A stretch of 12,925 bases of DNA from Nitratireductor sp. (GCA_020441735.1 JAGRLQ010000274.1:1-12925), one strand, 5' to 3'; numbered from the stretch's first letter, positions 1-7,637 are shown. The notes: generated from the letters alone by a model not told the origin. A program made the numbers and translations.

Positions 1-434
1 TGGCGCCGCTTGCCGAGCGCATCCGTCATTGCCGGCAGATCGCCAACCATCCGAGAATCAAGATCACGGCCTTCGAGGCGCGCTATCAGATCAATTATAC
101 CGAACAGGCGCTGACCGTCGTCAAACGATACCACTCCGGTGTCCGCTTCATCTGGCTGATGGGGGCGGATAATCTTGCCGGATTTCACCGCTGGCAGAAC
201 TGGCAAAGGATCGCCGGGATGATGCCGATCATGGTTGTCGACCGGCCGGGCTCCACCCTCTCCCACCGCTCGGCACGTGCGGCAATCGCCCTGTCGCGCT
301 ACCGGATCGACGAAACCGACAGCGAACTGCTGGCCGATCTGGCCCCGCCTGCCTGGACGTTCGTGCACGCGCCGCGCAACATGCTTTCGTCAACGGCGAT
401 CCGCAACGCCCGAAAGAATAACGGCGCAGGCTGA
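1..434 (+). CDS. nadD: Nicotinate-nucleotide adenylyltransferase, 3' part (5' end outside window)
   Basis: This enzyme adenylylates nicotinate mononucleotide to deamido-NAD in cytoplasmic NAD biosynthesis. The reading frame is already open at base 3 and runs to the stop at 432-434, giving about 143 residues; the N-terminal part with the nucleotide-binding motif is outside the window. Visible family marks are the segment WLMGADNLAGFHRWQNWQRI (from about base 150) and, near the C-terminus, LSSTAIR, which matches the (I)SSTxIR signature of the nucleotidyltransferase superfamily. The gene order nadD-rsfS-rlmH is standard in Hyphomicrobiales and supports the call. A 129-base gap to rsfS contains no obvious terminator. 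The assignment is firm; only completeness is unknown. Confidence 0.95.
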   Translation, partial: APLAERIRHCRQIANHPRIKITAFEARYQINYTEQALTVVKRYHSGVRFIWLMGADNLAGFHRWQNWQRIAGMMPIMVVDRPGSTLSHRSARAAIALSRYRIDETDSELLADLAPPAWTFVHAPRNMLSSTAIRNARKNNGAG

Positions 435-563
435 TTGCCAGACCCGTTGCCGAAACGGTTTCAATCTGAAGCGAATTTGTGTAGATTAAGTGTGTCGGCG
501 CGACCACGCTGACAACAAACGTGCTGATCAACTACCGGAAAGGTGTAAAAACTGGTCACAACC

Positions 564-962
564 ATGCACGCGGGCGCAGCTGTCAGAGACGCTGCACCAT
601 CAACATCCGAAGCCGCAGCCTATTCGGCAGAGGATGTCCTGAAAGCCGTCACGGCAAGTCTTGAAGACTCCAAGGCTGAAAACATAACCACCATCGACAT
701 CCGCAAGAAATCGGCACTGGGAGACTACATGCTGGTCGCCTCGGGCCGATCGCATCGCCATGTCGCCGCAATCTGTGATCATCTCACGCGCGCACTCAAG
801 GACGCCGGCTACGGCCCTGTCCGCGTCGAGGGACTGCAGGCTGCCGACTGGGTGCTGATCGACACAGGGGATGTCATCGTTCATGTCTTCCGGCCGGAAG
901 TACGCGAGTTCTACGGCATCGAGAAGATGTGGAGCATGCCGGAGACCGGCGGCCGCCACTAA
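564..962 (+). CDS. rsfS: Ribosomal silencing factor RsfS
   Basis: RsfS binds ribosomal protein L14 on the 50S subunit and blocks subunit joining when nutrients are short. The 132-residue product has the whole RsfS/DUF143 domain from about residue 22 to 125 (SAEDVLKAVTASLEDSKAEN, then DYMLVASGRSHRHVAAICDH and the C-terminal VIVHVFRPEVREFYGIEKMW). The first 20 or so residues are a variable extension common in rhizobial homologues. The start choice is not certain. ATG 564 is the only ATG, but the best purine-rich site (GGAAAGG, 537-543) is about 20 bases away. It sits at ideal distance from an in-frame CTG at 552, with an in-frame TAA at 546 just upstream. It follows nadD and precedes rlmH, as in related genomes. 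Confidence 0.93.
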   Translation: MHAGAAVRDAAPSTSEAAAYSAEDVLKAVTASLEDSKAENITTIDIRKKSALGDYMLVASGRSHRHVAAICDHLTRALKDAGYGPVRVEGLQAADWVLIDTGDVIVHVFRPEVREFYGIEKMWSMPETGGRH

Positions 963-1056
963 CCCGCCCGGGCCCACCCGGGTCCATATGGGTTCTGGCG
1001 GCAAGACATGCGGCTACAGCCGCGTTAGGCAAGGCGCTTTCCTTGCAGGGTGATTT

Positions 1057-1539
1057 ATGCGCCTGAAAATCCTTTCAATCGGGAAAATGAAAAAGGGGCC
1101 GGAACGCGAGCTTCTCGAACGCTATTGCGACCGAGCCACCAAGGCCGGAAGGCAATTGGGCATTCAGGAAGTTGCCGTCGGTGAATGGGTAGAAAGCCGC
1201 AACATGAATGCAGAACAGCGCAAAGGCGAAGAGGCAGGCCAGCTTCTGGCCGGTCTGCGGCCCGGCTCGCTGCTGATCGCACTTGATGAAACCGGCAGCG
1301 ATGTTACTTCAGAAGCAATTGCCGCGCTCGTCGAGACATCGCTGGCCGATGGCATCCCTGAAATATGCATCGCCATTGGCGGGCCCGACGGCCATGGCAG
1401 CGAAGTGCTTGAGCGCGCAGACAAGACCTGGCGCTTCGGGCGGATGACGTGGCCACATCAGCTCGTGCGCGTCATGGCTGCCGAACAGCTCTACCGGGCC
1501 ATCACGATTCTCAGTGGCCACCCCTATCATAGGGAATAG
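1057..1539 (+). CDS. rlmH: 23S rRNA (pseudouridine1915-N3)-methyltransferase RlmH
   Basis: RlmH is a SPOUT-class methyltransferase that methylates pseudouridine 1915 in helix 69 of 23S rRNA on assembled 70S ribosomes, using S-adenosylmethionine. The 160-residue product is the usual family length. It shows the expected motifs: LDETG (76-80), the SAM-binding loop IGGPDGHG (107-114), the knot helix HQLVRVMAAEQLYRA (134-148) and the invariant C-terminus GHPYHRE (154-160). ATG 1057 is preceded by GCAGGGTG at 1045-1052 as a ribosome-binding site. Position directly after rsfS is conserved in many bacteria and groups two ribosome-associated factors. No anomaly is seen. Confidence 0.96.
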   Translation: MRLKILSIGKMKKGPERELLERYCDRATKAGRQLGIQEVAVGEWVESRNMNAEQRKGEEAGQLLAGLRPGSLLIALDETGSDVTSEAIAALVETSLADGIPEICIAIGGPDGHGSEVLERADKTWRFGRMTWPHQLVRVMAAEQLYRAITILSGHPYHRE

Positions 1540-1738
1540 AATTCACCCCGCTGATTGCGGCCATCAACGCGCCATGATTGCGTGGTGAAGGGAAGGCGTG
1601 CAGCGCCTTTCGATTTCACCCAGGCAGACAATCCCTGTATGCAGGCTTCACCTGCAGGCGGAAACTGATTCGTACCTTGCAGGATGGGTTGAACCAGCTG
1701 CGGCGGAGCGGGATGCGCTTGAAGGAACCCGGGAACTG

Positions 1739-3088
1739 ATGGCCATGCGGATATTGCTGCTGCTCATGCTGGCAATGATGCATCTGCCGGCTGCCCATGC
1801 CCAAGCTACGAATACGGGCGTGAGCACGGGTGGCCGAACGGACGGGCTCGATCAACAACGTGCAAAGACCGAGCAGGAACTCAACGACCTGCGCCAGGCG
1901 ATCAGCCTTTCCGATGAAAAGAAAACCTCACTGGAAGCCGAAGTTGCCAGGCTCGACGAAGACGCGGCAACCATCACCCGCAACCTGATCGAAACCTCCA
2001 CCCGGTCGCGCGCCATCGAGGAGCGGATCGAGCGGGCAGCCAACCGGCTGGAGGAATTGAGGGCTAACGAAGCAACCGCGCGCCAATCCTTGCAGGAGCG
2101 CCGTGGTGTGCTGATCGAAATCATTGCAGCCCTTCAGCGCGTCGGACACAAACCACCCCCTGCCCTGCTGGTAACCCCGGAAGATGCGTTGAACTCGGTG
2201 CGTTCCGCCATTCTGCTCGGGGCAGTGCTGCCGGAAATCCGCGAAGAGACAGCCATACTGGCAACCGAACTGGGCGATCTTGTCAGAATACGCGAAGAGA
2301 TTTCCACCAGCCGCGACAAGCTGACGATCGACATGACAGCCCTTGCTGAGGAGGAAAGCAGGCTTTCGCTGCTGTTTGAGCAGAAAAAGCGCCTGATTGG
2401 CGAAAAGCAACAGGAACTGGCAAGGCAAACCGCGTTTGCCGCCGAGCTTGCCGGTAAGGCAACCAGCCTGCAATCGCTGATCCAGGATCTCAACCGCGAG
2501 ATCACGGCAGTACAGGAAGCAGAAGAAGCTGCGCGCGTGGCCGAGGAGGAGCGCCTCAAGCGCGAAGAGCAACGCATCGCCGAAGCCAAGGAAAGCGCCA
2601 CAACGAACGGATTTGACGATCTTGCGAGGATCGCACCTGCAATGGCGTTTGCCGACGCGAAGGGGCTGCTTCCCAAGCCCGTTGCGGGCGTCGAACTTGC
2701 CGGATTCGACCAGAAGATGGCGAGCGGCGAAATCTCCAGGGGCCTGTCGATTGCCACCCGCAGCGGCAGTCGTGTGCTGTCTCCGACGGATGGCTGGGTC
2801 ATTTATGCCGGGCCTTTCCGATCCTATGGGCAACTCTTGATCGTCAATGCCGGCAATGGCTATCATGTGGTGATGGCCGGCATGGAGCGGATCGATGCCG
2901 TGCTCGGACAGTTTGTGCTCGCCGGAGAGCCCATCGGCGTGATGGGTGGCACACGTGTCGCAAGTAACGTGAATGTGGATATTGGAACCCGAAGGCCTGT
3001 GCTATATGTAGAGTTCAGGAAGGATGGGGTTCCGATCGATTCCGCCCCCTGGTGGGCGAAGACGAACCTTAAAGAGAGTAACGGATAA
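1739..3088 (+). CDS. envC: EnvC-type murein hydrolase activator (degenerate LytM/M23 domain)
   Basis: This is a periplasmic activator of septal peptidoglycan amidases in daughter-cell separation. I place the start at ATG 1739 (449 aa) because a signal peptide follows at once (MAMRILLLLMLAMM..., likely cut after AHA, residues 19-21). The frame is open back to a GTG at 1598, but the 47 extra residues do not look like an export signal. After the signal come long coiled coils (about 37-300, rich in E, R, A and L) and a LytM domain (about 330-445). The metal-binding residues of active M23 enzymes are missing: HxGxD is SRGLS (333-337), and GPHLHFEV is RPVLYVEF (419-426), like E. coli EnvC RPSLYFEI. 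It ends PWWAKTNL..., resembling the EnvC tail. Its TAA overlaps the ctpA ATG by one base. Confidence 0.9.
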   Translation: MAMRILLLLMLAMMHLPAAHAQATNTGVSTGGRTDGLDQQRAKTEQELNDLRQAISLSDEKKTSLEAEVARLDEDAATITRNLIETSTRSRAIEERIERAANRLEELRANEATARQSLQERRGVLIEIIAALQRVGHKPPPALLVTPEDALNSVRSAILLGAVLPEIREETAILATELGDLVRIREEISTSRDKLTIDMTALAEEESRLSLLFEQKKRLIGEKQQELARQTAFAAELAGKATSLQSLIQDLNREITAVQEAEEAARVAEEERLKREEQRIAEAKESATTNGFDDLARIAPAMAFADAKGLLPKPVAGVELAGFDQKMASGEISRGLSIATRSGSRVLSPTDGWVIYAGPFRSYGQLLIVNAGNGYHVVMAGMERIDAVLGQFVLAGEPIGVMGGTRVASNVNVDIGTRRPVLYVEFRKDGVPIDSAPWWAKTNLKESNG

Positions 3089-4419
3089 TGAGAAAAACCG
3101 GACTGTTCATTGTCGGCCTTCTGGTAGGCGTATCGGCGGGTCTTGGCGCGACGACGCTGGTCACTCAAATGGCCTCTGCCAAGGCTGCCGGAGCCGATAC
3201 CTACCGGCAACTGGCCCTGTTTGGCGACGTGTTCGAGCGGGTGCGCTCCATCTATGTGACGGAACCCAACGAGGAAGAACTGGTCGAAAACGCCATCAAC
3301 GGCATGCTGGCCTCCCTGGATCCGCATTCAAGCTATCTCAATCCGAAGGACTTTTCCGACATGCGGGTTCAGACCCGCGGCGAATTTGGCGGTCTCGGCA
3401 TTGAGGTCACCATGGAAAACGAACTGGTGAAGGTCATCTCTCCGATCGAGGGAACCCCCGCAGCCGAAGCAGGCGTGCTGGCCGGCGACCTGATCTACCA
3501 GATCGATGGTGAAGCCATTCGCGGCCTGACCCTTCAGGAAGCGGTCGAAAAAATGCGCGGGCCGGTCAACACGCCGATCGAACTGAAGATCCAGCGCGAA
3601 GGCGCGGATGCCCCGATTACCATCACCGTGATCCGCGATATCATCAAGGTGCGCTCGGTGCGCTGGCGGGTCGAACGCGACACGATCGGCTATATCGACA
3701 TCAACTCGTTTACCGAGCAGACCGATAGCGGGCTTGAAGACGCCATTGAGAAGATCAAGGAGCAGGTCGGTGCAGACAAGGTCACCGGCTATGTGATCGA
3801 TCTCCGGCTCAATCCCGGCGGGCTGCTCGATCAGGCCGTCAACGTATCCGATGCCTTCCTCGACCGCGGCGAGATCGTTTCGACCCGCGGGCGGGATGAT
3901 AACGACATCACCCGCTACCAGGCCCGGCCGGGCGATCTGGTGGAAGGCAAGCCGATCATCGTGTTGACGAATGGCGGCTCGGCAAGTGCTTCGGAAATCG
4001 TCGCCGGTGCACTGCAGGACCACAAGCGGGCTACCGTTCTCGGCACGCGTTCCTTCGGCAAGGGATCCGTTCAGACAATCATCCAGCTTGGCGGCAATGG
4101 CGCCCTGCGGCTGACCACGGCGCTCTACTACACGCCGTCCAACACCTCGATCCAGGCTAAAGGCATCGAACCCGACATCAGGGTTGTCCAGCCGCTGCCC
4201 GACGAGTTGAAGGGCCGGGTGGAGAGTGCCGGCGAATCCAAACTGCGCGGCCACATTACCGGCGAGCTTGAAGACGACGAAGGCTCCGGCTCGTCGGCCT
4301 ATGTGCCGCCGGATCCGAAAGACGACATCCAGCTCAATTATGCGCTGGACCTGATCACCGGAGTGAAGACGGCGGAAGGCAAGTTTCCACCGGATCCTTC
4401 GAAAGCGCTTCCAAACTGA
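3088..4419 (+). CDS. ctpA: C-terminal processing peptidase CtpA (S41 family)
   Basis: CtpA is an exported Ser/Lys protease that trims or degrades periplasmic substrates at their C-termini; homologues control cell-wall hydrolases. The 443-residue product has an N-terminal hydrophobic signal or anchor (about 4-30), a PDZ domain (about 100-180, beginning FGGLGIEV) and the S41 core. The catalytic set is complete: Ser300 in GGSASASEI, Lys325 in FGKGSVQ (25 residues later, the family spacing) and Gln329. The start ATG 3088-3090 shares one base with the envC stop (TAATG), so the two are probably translationally coupled, with GAGAG at 3073-3077 as ribosome-binding site. A strong terminator follows 8 bases after the stop. 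The C-terminal tail after about residue 385 is acidic and variable. Confidence 0.96.
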   Translation: MRKTGLFIVGLLVGVSAGLGATTLVTQMASAKAAGADTYRQLALFGDVFERVRSIYVTEPNEEELVENAINGMLASLDPHSSYLNPKDFSDMRVQTRGEFGGLGIEVTMENELVKVISPIEGTPAAEAGVLAGDLIYQIDGEAIRGLTLQEAVEKMRGPVNTPIELKIQREGADAPITITVIRDIIKVRSVRWRVERDTIGYIDINSFTEQTDSGLEDAIEKIKEQVGADKVTGYVIDLRLNPGGLLDQAVNVSDAFLDRGEIVSTRGRDDNDITRYQARPGDLVEGKPIIVLTNGGSASASEIVAGALQDHKRATVLGTRSFGKGSVQTIIQLGGNGALRLTTALYYTPSNTSIQAKGIEPDIRVVQPLPDELKGRVESAGESKLRGHITGELEDDEGSGSSAYVPPDPKDDIQLNYALDLITGVKTAEGKFPPDPSKALPN

Positions 4420-4426
4420 TCACAAG

Positions 4427-4454
4427 CAACCCGGCCTTTGCCGGGTTGTTTTTT
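4427..4454 (+). terminator. Intrinsic terminator after ctpA
   Basis: A perfect 9-bp stem, CAACCCGGC (4427-4435) and GCCGGGTTG (4440-4448), encloses a CTTT loop and is followed directly by six T (4449-4454). It closes the transcription unit ending in ctpA and separates it from the next gene pair. Confidence 0.93.
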
Positions 4455-4592
4455 GCCGGGCATTTCCCGGGCCATACAGGCCGTCTGCAGATGCCGAGCA
4501 AGCTTGCAGTTGAAGCAACTCCGATTCAGACTTGTGCGAATCAATGCAGGTCGCCTGTCATGGGCGGCCGGATCAATGCAGGAACCTGATTT

Positions 4593-5789
4593 TTGAACGA
4601 GTTGAACCGGCCTCTCGGCGTAAAACCGGCAGAGCAAGAGAAGGGTGAACCGGCACGGCGCTCCAACATGCTCGGCGCAGTTTCCCTGCTGATTGCTGTC
4701 ATGGCACTGGGTGTTGCCGGCTGGCTCTACTATTCGCGCCAGGCAACCGTAATCGTTGCCGGAAACGAGGCGCAGCCTGCTGCCGGGCAGGCGGTGAATG
4801 GCGAAGCCACTGGCAATGAGGATGCCTCCGAAAACGCGCAGGCAGAAGAAGAGAGCCCCGACAGCGACAATGGAGAAGAGAGCGAAGGCCTCACCGGTCT
4901 GACGCCGCTTCAGCCATCGGGAAACATCGCGGTTCCAAAACCCCGTCCGCCACGTGCCGCGCCACAGGAGGCAGGTCTTGCCCATCTGCCGGACCCTGAT
5001 CTCATCGAACGCGGCGCAACAGGCGTCATTCCCAGACGTTCCGCCGACGGCAGAAAGCCGATGGATGTTTATGCCCGCGAACCGGAGACGACTGGCAATT
5101 TCGGTGTTGCGCGGGTCGTCCTGATTGTCGGCGGCATCGGTATCAGCCAGACCAGTTCACAGGAAGCCGTGCGCAAGCTGCCCGGTACCGTGACGCTTGC
5201 CTTTGCAGCAACCGGCAACAGCCTGACACGGTGGATGCAGGAAGCCCGCAAGAAGGGACATGAACTGTTATTGCAGATTCCCATGGAAGCCTTTGGCGCA
5301 TCCGGCAGCAGGCCCGGCGCACGCATCATCGCCAGCGACGCAAGCGCTGAGGAAAACCTCGTCAACCTGCACTGGGCGATGAGCCGGATCACCAACTATG
5401 TGGGCATCATGAACTACCAGGGCGGCAAACTCCTGAGCGAACCTGAAGCGCTGAAACCGGTTTTCGACGAGATTGCCGAGCGCGGCCTGCTGTTCGTCGA
5501 TGATGGTTCGTCGGGTGCCAATCAGAGCCAGGCACTGGCTGCGGCATCGTTGCTGCCGTATGCGAAGGCGCATATTCTCATCGATGCGAAACGCACCCGG
5601 CAGGATATTGCCAGCCAAATGGAAGCGCTGGTGAAGGAAGCCAAGCGGACGGGTCTCGCCATCGGCGTTTCGAACGGCTATTCGGAGACCATCGACATGA
5701 TCGCCGATTTTTCCGGACGGGCGAACGGGCTTGGCGTGGAAATCACACCGGTTTCGGCAATCGTAAGCGATCCTGAAAGAGACCGTTGA
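4593..5789 (+). CDS. Divergent polysaccharide deacetylase (YibQ-like), membrane anchored, probably non-catalytic
   Basis: The 398-residue product has a short cytoplasmic N-terminus, one TM segment (about 26-47), an acidic, Pro-rich linker (about 55-170) and a divergent polysaccharide deacetylase (YibQ/Polysacc_deac_2) domain (about 173-392). Diagnostic pieces are VTLAFAATGNSLTRWMQEAR, KGHELLLQIPME (221-232) and LAIGVSNGYSET (355-366). Residues that bind metal in active family members look replaced: the usual IDD is VGG (179-181), NHMG is NYQG (274-277) and GHP is SNG (360-362). The start is TTG 4593, with AGGA at 4580-4583. The frame closes at TGA 4587, and ATG 4560 opens only a nine-codon frame. 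E. coli also has envC next to yibQ, which supports a cell-envelope role. Its stop overlaps the rppH start. Confidence 0.88.
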   Translation: MNELNRPLGVKPAEQEKGEPARRSNMLGAVSLLIAVMALGVAGWLYYSRQATVIVAGNEAQPAAGQAVNGEATGNEDASENAQAEEESPDSDNGEESEGLTGLTPLQPSGNIAVPKPRPPRAAPQEAGLAHLPDPDLIERGATGVIPRRSADGRKPMDVYAREPETTGNFGVARVVLIVGGIGISQTSSQEAVRKLPGTVTLAFAATGNSLTRWMQEARKKGHELLLQIPMEAFGASGSRPGARIIASDASAEENLVNLHWAMSRITNYVGIMNYQGGKLLSEPEALKPVFDEIAERGLLFVDDGSSGANQSQALAAASLLPYAKAHILIDAKRTRQDIASQMEALVKEAKRTGLAIGVSNGYSETIDMIADFSGRANGLGVEITPVSAIVSDPERDR

Positions 5790-6310
5790 TGGGCAAATCC
5801 AAAAAGAAACCTTCCGAACTTCCCTATCGGCGCTGCGTCGGGATCATGGTGCTGAACGCGGACGGCAAGGTGTGGACGGGCCACCGGCTGTCACCGGAGA
5901 ATGGCGAACTGTCGCTTACCGATCATCGCTGGCAGATGCCCCAGGGCGGGATCGACAAGGATGAAGACCCGCTGGAAGCCGCGAAACGCGAATTGTGGGA
6001 GGAAACCGGCATCACCTCGGTGGACTATCTCGACAGGACTGACAACTGGGTAACCTATGATCTGCCCGGCGAACTGGTCGGCACCGCCTTGAAGGGAAAA
6101 TACCGGGGCCAGAAAATGGCCTGGTTCGCTTTTCGATTCGAAGGTTCCGAAACCGAGATCAACATCACGCACCCGCCCGAAGGGGCACCGGTCGAGTTCG
6201 ATGCTTGGCAATGGATCGACATGAAACAACTCCCGGAGATGGTCGTGCCGTTCAAGCGCGGCGTTTACGAGGAGGTTGTCGGCGCCTTCCGGCATCTGGT
6301 AGCGCGATAA
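5789..6310 (+). CDS. rppH: RNA pyrophosphohydrolase RppH (Nudix)
   Basis: RppH removes pyrophosphate from 5'-triphosphate mRNA ends and so opens transcripts to RNase E-type decay. The 173-residue protein begins MGKSKKKPSELPYRRCVGIM, typical of alphaproteobacterial RppH, and carries a complete Nudix box at about 53-75 (G-x5-E-x7-REL-x-EE-x-GI). The TPQGG-like substrate loop reads MPQGG, and the C-terminal helix ends GVYEEVVGAFRHL. ATG 5789-5791 overlaps the preceding TGA (TGATG). A TTG codon directly before it (5786) is an alternative start that would add one residue. GAAAGAG at 5775-5781 is the likely ribosome-binding site. It is co-transcribed with the deacetylase gene. No terminator is evident downstream. 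Confidence 0.95.
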   Translation: MGKSKKKPSELPYRRCVGIMVLNADGKVWTGHRLSPENGELSLTDHRWQMPQGGIDKDEDPLEAAKRELWEETGITSVDYLDRTDNWVTYDLPGELVGTALKGKYRGQKMAWFAFRFEGSETEINITHPPEGAPVEFDAWQWIDMKQLPEMVVPFKRGVYEEVVGAFRHLVAR

Positions 6311-6362
6311 TCGGCTGTAAAACCGAAGGTGGTGGTTGCAAGCAGGATATCGCGTGGTTATC

Positions 6363-6381
6363 TGTGAGTTCACCACTCACA
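6363..6381. promoter_or_regulatory. Perfect dyad upstream of the acetyltransferase gene
   Basis: TGTGAGT (6363-6369) and ACTCACA (6375-6381) are perfect inverted repeats around TCACC, ending 16 bases before the ATG of the GNAT gene. The site lies where an operator or an mRNA hairpin over the translation start could act. There is no T-tract, so it is not a convincing rppH terminator. Function is inferred from position only. Confidence 0.4.
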
Positions 6382-6397
6382 ACCCTGTTTTGCGCCC

Positions 6398-6895
6398 ATG
6401 CTTTGTGACCGATTGATCATCCGCCCTTCTCGCCCGGAGGATCAATCCGCAATCCTTTCCGTTGAACGCAAGGCGTTTGGTCGCGCCCATGAAGCCCGGC
6501 TGGTGGATCAGCTTATTCCTGCGCCGCAATACACGATTTCGCTGGTCGCCGAATGCGACGGCCGGATTATCGGTCATGTGCTGCTTACCGAGATCGGTGC
6601 TCCGGTGAAGGCGCTGGCGCTTGCTCCGCTGGCCGTATCCGCTGAATACCGTGAAATGCAGGTTGGCAGCCGATTGGTGCGCGCAGCGATTGAAATGGCA
6701 AAGGCCGATGGATTTGAAGCGATTTTCGTGCTCGGTGATGTGCTCTACTACGAGCGCTTCGGCTTTTCCGGCAAGCTCGCTGATCCGTTTTCCGTGCGCT
6801 GGCAAGGCAGGCACTTCATGGCGCTGGAACTGAAGAACGGCGTGCTCAAGGGCCGTCGCGGCAAGCTCGAATATCCCGAACCATTTCTGCGATAA
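6398..6895 (+). CDS. GNAT family N-acetyltransferase (YhbS-like)
   Basis: The 165-residue protein fits the GNAT fold: IIRPSRPEDQSAILSVERKAFG at the N-terminus, the beta4/acetyl-CoA region LAPLAVSAEYREMQVGSRLV (about 75-94, with the Q-x-x-G-x-x pyrophosphate loop QVGSR) and FVLGDVLYYERFGFS (110-124). The last segment is typical of the COG3153/YhbS branch (VLGDPxYYxRFGF). The substrate is not predictable. ATG 6398 is the only reasonable start and has no strong Shine-Dalgarno sequence. The dyad at 6363-6381 lies just upstream. The gene stands alone after an 87-base gap from rppH and ends 1 base before the stem of a bidirectional terminator. Confidence 0.88.
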   Translation: MLCDRLIIRPSRPEDQSAILSVERKAFGRAHEARLVDQLIPAPQYTISLVAECDGRIIGHVLLTEIGAPVKALALAPLAVSAEYREMQVGSRLVRAAIEMAKADGFEAIFVLGDVLYYERFGFSGKLADPFSVRWQGRHFMALELKNGVLKGRRGKLEYPEPFLR

Positions 6896-6896
6896 A

Positions 6897-6918
6897 AAAC
6901 GGGCCGCGTGGCCCGTTT
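6897..6918. terminator. Bidirectional intrinsic terminator between convergent genes
   Basis: AAACGGGCC (6897-6905) and GGCCCGTTT (6910-6918) form a 9-bp stem with a GCGT loop. Read on the - strand it is followed by a run of T from the A-tract at 6894-6899, giving a strong terminator for the hydrolase gene. On the + strand the tail TTTCCTGTTTTG is weaker but probably adequate for the acetyltransferase gene. Confidence 0.88.
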
Positions 6919-6944
6919 CCTGTTTTGCAAACTGTGAGGCAGCT

Positions 6945-7637
6945 CTACTGGATCGAAGCCGTTGCGATCGGATCCAGATGGGTGGGCACCGTTTCGATCG
7001 GTTGACCGGCCACCAGCATCGGAAAGGCCGTCAACTGACCGATGATGCGATCATGCACCTTGGCGAAATCGCCGAGACCCACATGGGTGGTCGAATACCG
7101 GAACTCGGCATGCAGGGTAACGTTATTGCCCTGGGTGAGGCGAACTTTCGATCCGATGCAGCCTGGAATACGGCAGATGAAATTGTCCACCCGATGCACA
7201 TTCGGAGGAATGGCCGCCAGCACCGGTCCGTCCAGAACGCCGAGATAGTTGACGGGGATGCCTTCCTTGTAGAGCTGGGCAGCAAGCGAGGTAACAATAT
7301 TGCCGCCATAGCTGATGCCGACCAGGTTGATCTGCACACTTGGATCGCGGGCATATTCGCGGCGAATCTCCGACAATACGGCAGGCTGGATCGCCAGTCG
7401 CCCTTCCACCGGGGTCGCATAACTGTAATGCTTGGCCTGGCCCAGTTTCTCTTTCAGATTGGCAAAGCCATAGCCGATGAACGGCATGACACTCGCCAAC
7501 CCGTTGACCAGATAGGTCTTGTGATTTTGGGGCACCGGCTGCAGGCTCTGGCTGAAGGCAGGTCCGCAAGGCAGGGTAATCAGTGCTGCCAGAAAAGCCC
7601 CCACCAGGCTTTTGCGGCATGTTTTGCGAAGGGTCAT
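6945..7637 (-). CDS. Secreted alpha/beta-hydrolase-like protein
   Basis: The 230-residue product begins with a clear signal peptide (MTLRKTCRKSLVGAFLAALITLPCGPAFSQ, cleavage near residue 30). The mature part resembles an alpha/beta-hydrolase or lipase/thioesterase: a nucleophile elbow GISYGG (Ser109), a candidate acid Asp136 in LGVLDGP and a candidate base His185 in STTHVGLGD. Two cysteines (155, 160) flank an RIPG segment and could form a disulfide. The start is ATG 7637, since an in-frame TGA lies three codons upstream (TGA-GTA-CTG-ATG); GGGAAAGGG on the - strand about 11 bases before it could serve as ribosome-binding site. It is convergent with the acetyltransferase gene. The substrate is unknown; I recognise the fold but not a named family. 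Confidence 0.75.
   Translation of the reverse strand: MTLRKTCRKSLVGAFLAALITLPCGPAFSQSLQPVPQNHKTYLVNGLASVMPFIGYGFANLKEKLGQAKHYSYATPVEGRLAIQPAVLSEIRREYARDPSVQINLVGISYGGNIVTSLAAQLYKEGIPVNYLGVLDGPVLAAIPPNVHRVDNFICRIPGCIGSKVRLTQGNNVTLHAEFRYSTTHVGLGDFAKVHDRIIGQLTAFPMLVAGQPIETVPTHLDPIATASIQ

Noticed and set aside
963..1056. CCCGGG-rich gap between rsfS and rlmH as terminator or regulatory site
   Set aside because: It has short overlapping palindromes (ACCCGGGT, CCATATGG) but no extended stem with T-tract and no clear promoter.
1928..2866. 312-codon open frame on the - strand opposite envC
   Set aside because: It lies antisense to a clear coiled-coil/LytM gene, has no recognisable domain and no ribosome-binding site, and is explained by codon bias of the real gene.
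3328..4254. 308-codon open frame on the - strand opposite ctpA
   Set aside because: It is antisense to intact S41 protease motifs and its product has no domain features; a shadow frame.
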